10,128 nucleotides of DNA from Archangium sp. (GTDB lineage: Bacteria > Myxococcota > Myxococcia > Myxococcales > Myxococcaceae), in the NCBI GenBank assembly GCA_016793525.1, contig JAEUJT010000208.1, positions 1 to 10,128 on the forward strand, given 5' to 3'. The notes beneath the pieces are model-generated. The model ran no database searches. It worked only from the letters and a program-made list of their open reading frames with translations, and had not been told where the DNA came from. Shown piece by piece: positions 7,332 to 10,128 of the stretch (position 1 is the first letter of the stretch; each line of letters opens with the position of its first letter). Both the position numbers and the translations under genes were made by a program.

Positions 7332-7347
7332 TGGCGCGTTCAGTGCA
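7332..7347 (+). promoter_or_regulatory. Candidate sigma-54 (-24/-12) promoter for the cytochrome lipoprotein gene
   Basis: TGGCGCG, four bases, then GTGCA gives GG at 7333-7334 and GC at 7345-7346 with the obligatory 10-nt spacing, close to the TGGCACG-N4-TTGCA consensus. Mismatches are A to G in the -24 part and T to G in the -12 part. Transcription would begin near 7358 and leave a leader of about 70 nt. TGGCGCG is not rare in GC-rich DNA, and no enhancer-binding protein is encoded nearby, so this is tentative. Confidence 0.33.
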
Positions 7348-7418
7348 GATCATCGCACAGCCGTCGTGAAACGCCCCTTTTTCCCCGTGGGTTCCACCTG
7401 CTGTCGCCTCACATTTCT

Positions 7419-7423
7419 GAGGG
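7419..7423 (+). promoter_or_regulatory. Ribosome-binding site deciding the cytochrome lipoprotein start
   Basis: GAGGG ends 7 nt before ATG 7431, ideal spacing. It supports ATG 7431 over any longer in-frame start back to 7197, because the protein from 7431 begins directly with a lipoprotein signal. Confidence 0.75.
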
Positions 7424-7430
7424 TGCCGTC

Positions 7431-9515
7431 ATGAAAAGTCACATCTTCGCGCTCGTTCTGTCGTGCACCCTGGCGTTGGCCGCCTGCAGTGAGGGGCCCA
7501 GCGCTTTGGCCAACTCGGCGGGTGGATCCATCGCCATCACCCGCGACGACGCGCTGCTCTACGCGGCCGACGCCGATCGCGACTCCGTCTTCATCATCGA
7601 CGCCATCACCGACGACGTCTTGGCCGAGGTGAAGGTGGGCCGCCAACCCGAGAAGGTGCTCGTGGCGCGCGACGGCACCGTCTACGTCACCAACCGCATG
7701 GGCCGCAGCGTGTCGGTGCTGCGCCGCGGAGAGACGACCGAGTCGGCCCGCATCGAGGTGGCCGTCGAGCCGGTGGGCCTGGCGCTCTCCGCCGATGAGA
7801 AGACGCTCTACGTGATCAACGCCGCCTCGCTCGACGAGCCCGAATTCGGCACCTTGATGGCGGTGGCGACGGCGACGCTCCAGGTGCGCTGGGAGCTGCC
7901 GGTCGGCCACGAGCCCCGCGGCATCGCGCTGCTCGACGACACCCACGCGGTGGTGACGCAGTACAAAGACGGAGACGTCGTGCACGTCGACCTCGCGCGG
8001 CAGCAGGTGTTGAGCACCTCGAGCGGCTTGTTCACCTCGCTCAACGCGTCGTTCCTCGGGCTCACCAACACGGACGTCGGCGATTTCGGCGACAGGCCGG
8101 TTCCGCAACCCGCTCCGGCCGAGCCGTTCCCCGGCAACGGCACCGATACGAACTTCAGCACCGCCTTCGTTCGCCCCCGCGGCATGGAGGCCGTGGTGGT
8201 CAACCCGCACGACAAGCAGGTGTACGTCGCCTCGCTGCTCTCCTCGGAGCAGACGCTGCCTACCAAGACCGACGTCAGCGCCGAAGACGCACCCTTCAAC
8301 CCAGGTGGGCGGGGGGGAAGCAGCGGCGGGTACTCCGGAGGCAACTGCGGCGCGGCGGCGGTGGCGTCGCCGACGTTGATTACCTTGAGCACTCAGCTCG
8401 CACCTTCGGTCGACGATGTGGGCGCTTGCTCCGGCAATGATGCCTTGGGCCGACCCACCATGACGTTGTCGTCGAACGACTTCGAGCAGCCGATTCAGGG
8501 CCCGGCCGCGCTGGCGGTCGACCCGTCGGGCAGCTTCGTCTTCATCGCCAACCGCGAGTCGAACAACCTGGCCATCGTGCCCACCGCGAACCGTGGCGAC
8601 TTCAACGGGAGCGGCGGGGGCTTCGGCGCCAAGCCATCGTTCGAGCGGTCGCGCGGCGGCACCGTGCAGAACGTCATTCCCGTCGGTGACGGGCCGACGG
8701 GCGTCGCGGTGTCGCACGACGGCACCCGCGCGTGGGTGCTCAACGCCTTCAGCCACTCCGTCTCGAAAATCACCTCGCGCGACGCGCGCACCGAGCGCCG
8801 CGACATCGCTCTCGGCGCCGACGTGTTGCCCGCCGACGTGGTGGCCGGCCGCAAGCTCTTCTTCAGCGCCACCGACGCGCGAATGAACAACCCGGCCACC
8901 GGCATCAGCTGCGCCACCTGCCATCTCGAAGGCCGCGAAGATGGCCACGTGTGGAACACGATGGAAGGCCCCCGCCAGACGCCGTCGCTCGCGGGCCGCA
9001 TGACGGCGCAGACCGCTCCGTTCCACTGGAACGGCGAGTTCGAGAACCTGCTCGCGTTCATGTCGCACACCGTGACGCGGCGCATGGGCGGCAGCGGCGT
9101 CTCCAACGACATGGAGCGCCAGGTCGCGGCCTTCATCGCCAGCATCCCCCGCCCCGACACCGCGGTGGGCGAGCGCACGCCGGGTGAGGTGCTCGCGCGC
9201 GGCCGGGCGGCCTTCGAGAAGGCGGAGTGCAACACCTGCCACGCCGGAGAGACGCTCACCGACAACAGCTTCGCCAACGTCGGCACCATGGTGCGCGAAG
9301 GCACCGTCGTCGACCGCGCCGAGTTCAACCCCAAGGGCCTCAACACCCCGTCGCTGTTGGGCGCGGCGCGCTCGGGGCCGTACCTGCACGACGGCAGCGC
9401 GGTGACGCTGCGGGCGCGCATCGAGCAGGGGAAGTTGGGCGACCTGCACGGCAAGACGTCGACGCTCTCGGGCGACGAGGTGAGCGACCTCGTGACGTAC
9501 CTGAAGACGCTGTAA
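7431..9515 (+). CDS. Lipoprotein fusing a beta-propeller to a di-haem cytochrome c peroxidase/MauG-like domain, 694 aa
   Basis: Residues 1-19 are a lipoprotein signal (Lys2, hydrophobic core, lipobox LAAC with Cys19). Residues about 30-450 show repeated propeller blades of the YVTN/NHL kind (LLYAADADRDSVFIID, GTVYVTNRMGRSVSVL, FVFIANRESNNLAIV, RAWVLNAFSHSVSKI). From about 464 the sequence is of di-haem cytochrome c peroxidase/MauG type: VAGRKLFFSATD, first haem site CATCH (494-498), second haem site CNTCH (600-604), and the late family motif GLNTPSLLGAARSGPYLHDG. It should act in the periplasm, lipid-anchored, as a c-type haem electron-transfer or peroxidase-like enzyme; the propeller may bind a partner or substrate. 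A Gly-rich loop with Cys306 and Cys333 interrupts the propeller. The ribosome-binding site at 7419-7423 fixes the start. It appears monocistronic. Peroxide reduction versus MauG-like oxidation of a partner cannot be decided from motifs alone. Confidence 0.9.
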   Translation: MKSHIFALVLSCTLALAACSEGPSALANSAGGSIAITRDDALLYAADADRDSVFIIDAITDDVLAEVKVGRQPEKVLVARDGTVYVTNRMGRSVSVLRRGETTESARIEVAVEPVGLALSADEKTLYVINAASLDEPEFGTLMAVATATLQVRWELPVGHEPRGIALLDDTHAVVTQYKDGDVVHVDLARQQVLSTSSGLFTSLNASFLGLTNTDVGDFGDRPVPQPAPAEPFPGNGTDTNFSTAFVRPRGMEAVVVNPHDKQVYVASLLSSEQTLPTKTDVSAEDAPFNPGGRGGSSGGYSGGNCGAAAVASPTLITLSTQLAPSVDDVGACSGNDALGRPTMTLSSNDFEQPIQGPAALAVDPSGSFVFIANRESNNLAIVPTANRGDFNGSGGGFGAKPSFERSRGGTVQNVIPVGDGPTGVAVSHDGTRAWVLNAFSHSVSKITSRDARTERRDIALGADVLPADVVAGRKLFFSATDARMNNPATGISCATCHLEGREDGHVWNTMEGPRQTPSLAGRMTAQTAPFHWNGEFENLLAFMSHTVTRRMGGSGVSNDMERQVAAFIASIPRPDTAVGERTPGEVLARGRAAFEKAECNTCHAGETLTDNSFANVGTMVREGTVVDRAEFNPKGLNTPSLLGAARSGPYLHDGSAVTLRARIEQGKLGDLHGKTSTLSGDEVSDLVTYLKTL
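8296..8439 (+). other. Gly/Ser-rich, two-cysteine insertion in the propeller of the cytochrome lipoprotein
   Basis: Residues about 289-336 contain a glycine/serine-rich run (NPGGRGGSSGGYSGGNCG) and a second cysteine in GACSGND. Cys306 and Cys333 are the only cysteines between the lipobox and the first haem site, so they could form a disulfide that closes a surface loop. The DNA here includes a run of seven G's near 8308-8316 but the frame is continuous on both sides. Confidence 0.5.
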
Positions 9516-9645
9516 CGCTTCGGCGTCGGCGTCGGCGTCACTGCACCCGGAGGAAAAACGACGGCGGGGTCCTGTCACCTGCGCGGGAGCCTTCCCACCT
9601 CCGGTGGGCCCCTCCCACTTCGGCGCCACCCCGCTGGGCCTTCGA
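9516..9645. other. Convergent intergenic region with GGCGTC repeats and a hairpin
   Basis: The cytochrome gene and the minus-strand partial gene meet tail to tail here. Three consecutive GGCGTC units occupy 9522-9539. A perfect 6-bp hairpin, CCCACC (9594-9599) and GGTGGG (9603-9608) with a 3-nt loop, lies nearer the minus gene. No T tract follows on either strand. I see no gene in this stretch. Confidence 0.55.
9594..9608. terminator. Hairpin in the convergent gap, weak terminator candidate
   Basis: The stem is CCCACC/GGTGGG with loop TCC. It lies between two convergent genes, where a bidirectional terminator is expected, but it lacks a uridine tract and is GC-rich in a GC-rich genome, so it may be chance. 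Confidence 0.3.
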
Positions 9646-10128
9646 CTACGGCTCGCGAATGTACCCGGTGATGGTGGTGGGCGCGTTCGACGTGCCGCCA
9701 AAGTAGAAGCCCGACGCCCACTTCGTCGCGCCGAGCGCGGTGCCGCTGCAGCGCCGGGGGTGTTCGGCCTGCACGTCGATGACCCGCCCTCGAATGGTGC
9801 CTGAGATGCGGAACAGGTACTTCGAGTTGCTGGGGCCCCCAATGGAGAGCTCGTAGAGCAACGGCTCCTCGGCGGCCAAGTCGGCGGCGTCGAGGGTGAC
9901 GATGCCGTTGGCCGGGTACAGGTGGGTGCCGTTGTTGTTGGCGTAGTGCGCAAGCTCGAGCACGTTGGGCGTGGTGTCGAGCCGCCACCGCCACGCGAAC
10001 ATGTACCCGTCTTTCGCCAAGTCGTATTGGCTGCAGTCAGACAGCCCGGGCAACTTGTTCCAGTCGAGCTGGTCTCCAGGCTGCGCGGGGTTGGTGATGG
10101 TGTACGCCGCCGACGGGTTGAAGATGAA
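9646..10128 (-). CDS. Unrecognised beta-rich protein, C-terminal 160 residues only
   Basis: The minus-strand frame is open from the right edge to a TAG at 9648-9646, so the start lies outside the window. The visible part begins FIFNPSAAYTI and includes DWNKLPGLSDC, YMFAWRWRLD, LELAHYANNNGTHLYPANG and a closing SGFYFGGTSNAPTTITGYI. Alternating hydrophobic and polar residues with many Trp, Tyr, Asn and Gly suggest a secreted jelly-roll or lectin-like sandwich. Cys residues in SDCSQ and RRCSG could pair. It loosely recalls uncharacterised exported proteins with a DWNKL...GFSDC...FGWRW pattern that I associate with Bacteroidetes, from memory. A TTG inside the frame at 10053 should not be taken as the start, because homology-like sequence continues upstream of it. 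Function is not assigned. Confidence 0.75.
   Translation of the reverse strand, partial: FIFNPSAAYTITNPAQPGDQLDWNKLPGLSDCSQYDLAKDGYMFAWRWRLDTTPNVLELAHYANNNGTHLYPANGIVTLDAADLAAEEPLLYELSIGGPSNSKYLFRISGTIRGRVIDVQAEHPRRCSGTALGATKWASGFYFGGTSNAPTTITGYIREP

Larger units (their letters stand above)
7216..7430. promoter_or_regulatory. Divergent intergenic region between the kinase operon and the cytochrome lipoprotein gene
   Basis: These 215 bp lie between ATG 7215 (kinase, leftward) and ATG 7431 (cytochrome, rightward) and are visibly less GC-rich than the genes, as expected of promoter DNA. Leftward, TTGACG (7264-7259) resembles a -35 hexamer, but I find no -10 at proper spacing. Rightward, a sigma-54-like element is listed separately. 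No riboswitch, tRNA or small ORF with a credible start is apparent. Confidence 0.6.

Noticed and set aside
7197..7430. Longer N-terminus for the cytochrome lipoprotein
   Set aside because: It would bury the lipoprotein signal 78 residues inside the protein and overlap the kinase start; ATG 7431 has an ideal ribosome-binding site.
4171..7434. A 1087-codon plus-strand open frame opposite the kinase operon
   Set aside because: It is antisense to three genes with clear family motifs. Its translation is Arg/His/Leu/Gly-rich with no domain, as expected from the mirror frame of GC-rich coding DNA.
8305..8320. Possible frameshift at the G run in the cytochrome gene
   Set aside because: The same frame gives propeller blades before and both haem motifs after the run, so the reading frame is intact.
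7350..9953. An 867-codon minus-strand open frame opposite the cytochrome gene
   Set aside because: It is antisense to a gene with lipobox, propeller and two CXXCH sites. The product is Arg/Val/His-rich without recognisable structure and runs through the next intergenic gap.

Overview
The window is uniformly GC-rich, and its codons mostly end in G or C. Its gene content points to a myxobacterium or close relative (Myxococcota; inferred from style only, with no marker gene to prove it): a membrane-anchored Ser/Thr kinase with an HRDISPQN catalytic loop and a C-terminal PEGA domain, an exported TPR-like protein with two C-terminal membrane segments, a nucleotide-transporter-like membrane protein fused to HEAT repeats, and a propeller/di-haem cytochrome lipoprotein.

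Layout, left to right. (1) Positions 1-2335, minus strand: a 12-helix Npt1/Npt2 (ADP/ATP-carrier-like) transporter with a cytosolic HEAT tail. The tail is interrupted by four near-identical in-frame 96-bp tandem repeats (341-724), and the gene runs off the left edge. (2) Positions 2406-3635, plus: an unrecognised exported protein, divergent from gene 1. (3) Positions 3645-7215, minus: a probable three-gene operon read kinase -> exported TPR-like protein -> YebC/TACO1-family protein, with gaps of 33 and 19 bp. It converges on gene 2 across a 9-bp gap with a hairpin. (4) Positions 7216-7430: a divergent intergenic region with a candidate sigma-54 -24/-12 element facing right. (5) Positions 7431-9515, plus: a lipoprotein fusing a YVTN-type beta-propeller to a di-haem cytochrome c peroxidase/MauG-like module. 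(6) Positions 9646-10128, minus: the 3' part of an unrecognised beta-rich protein that enters from the right edge.

How the genes may work together. The kinase senses or transmits across the inner membrane through an Ala-rich stalk and PEGA domain. The next gene encodes an exported TPR-like protein that could be its periplasmic partner, and the last gene encodes a translation/transcription factor, so the operon may link envelope signalling to gene expression (inference). The cytochrome lipoprotein is a separate periplasmic redox unit. The first two genes share a 70-bp divergent promoter region but have no evident common function.

I see no tRNA, rRNA, insertion sequence, CRISPR array or phage gene. 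The feature that most deserves follow-up is the expanded repeat insert in the transporter/HEAT gene, whose codon use differs from its flanks.
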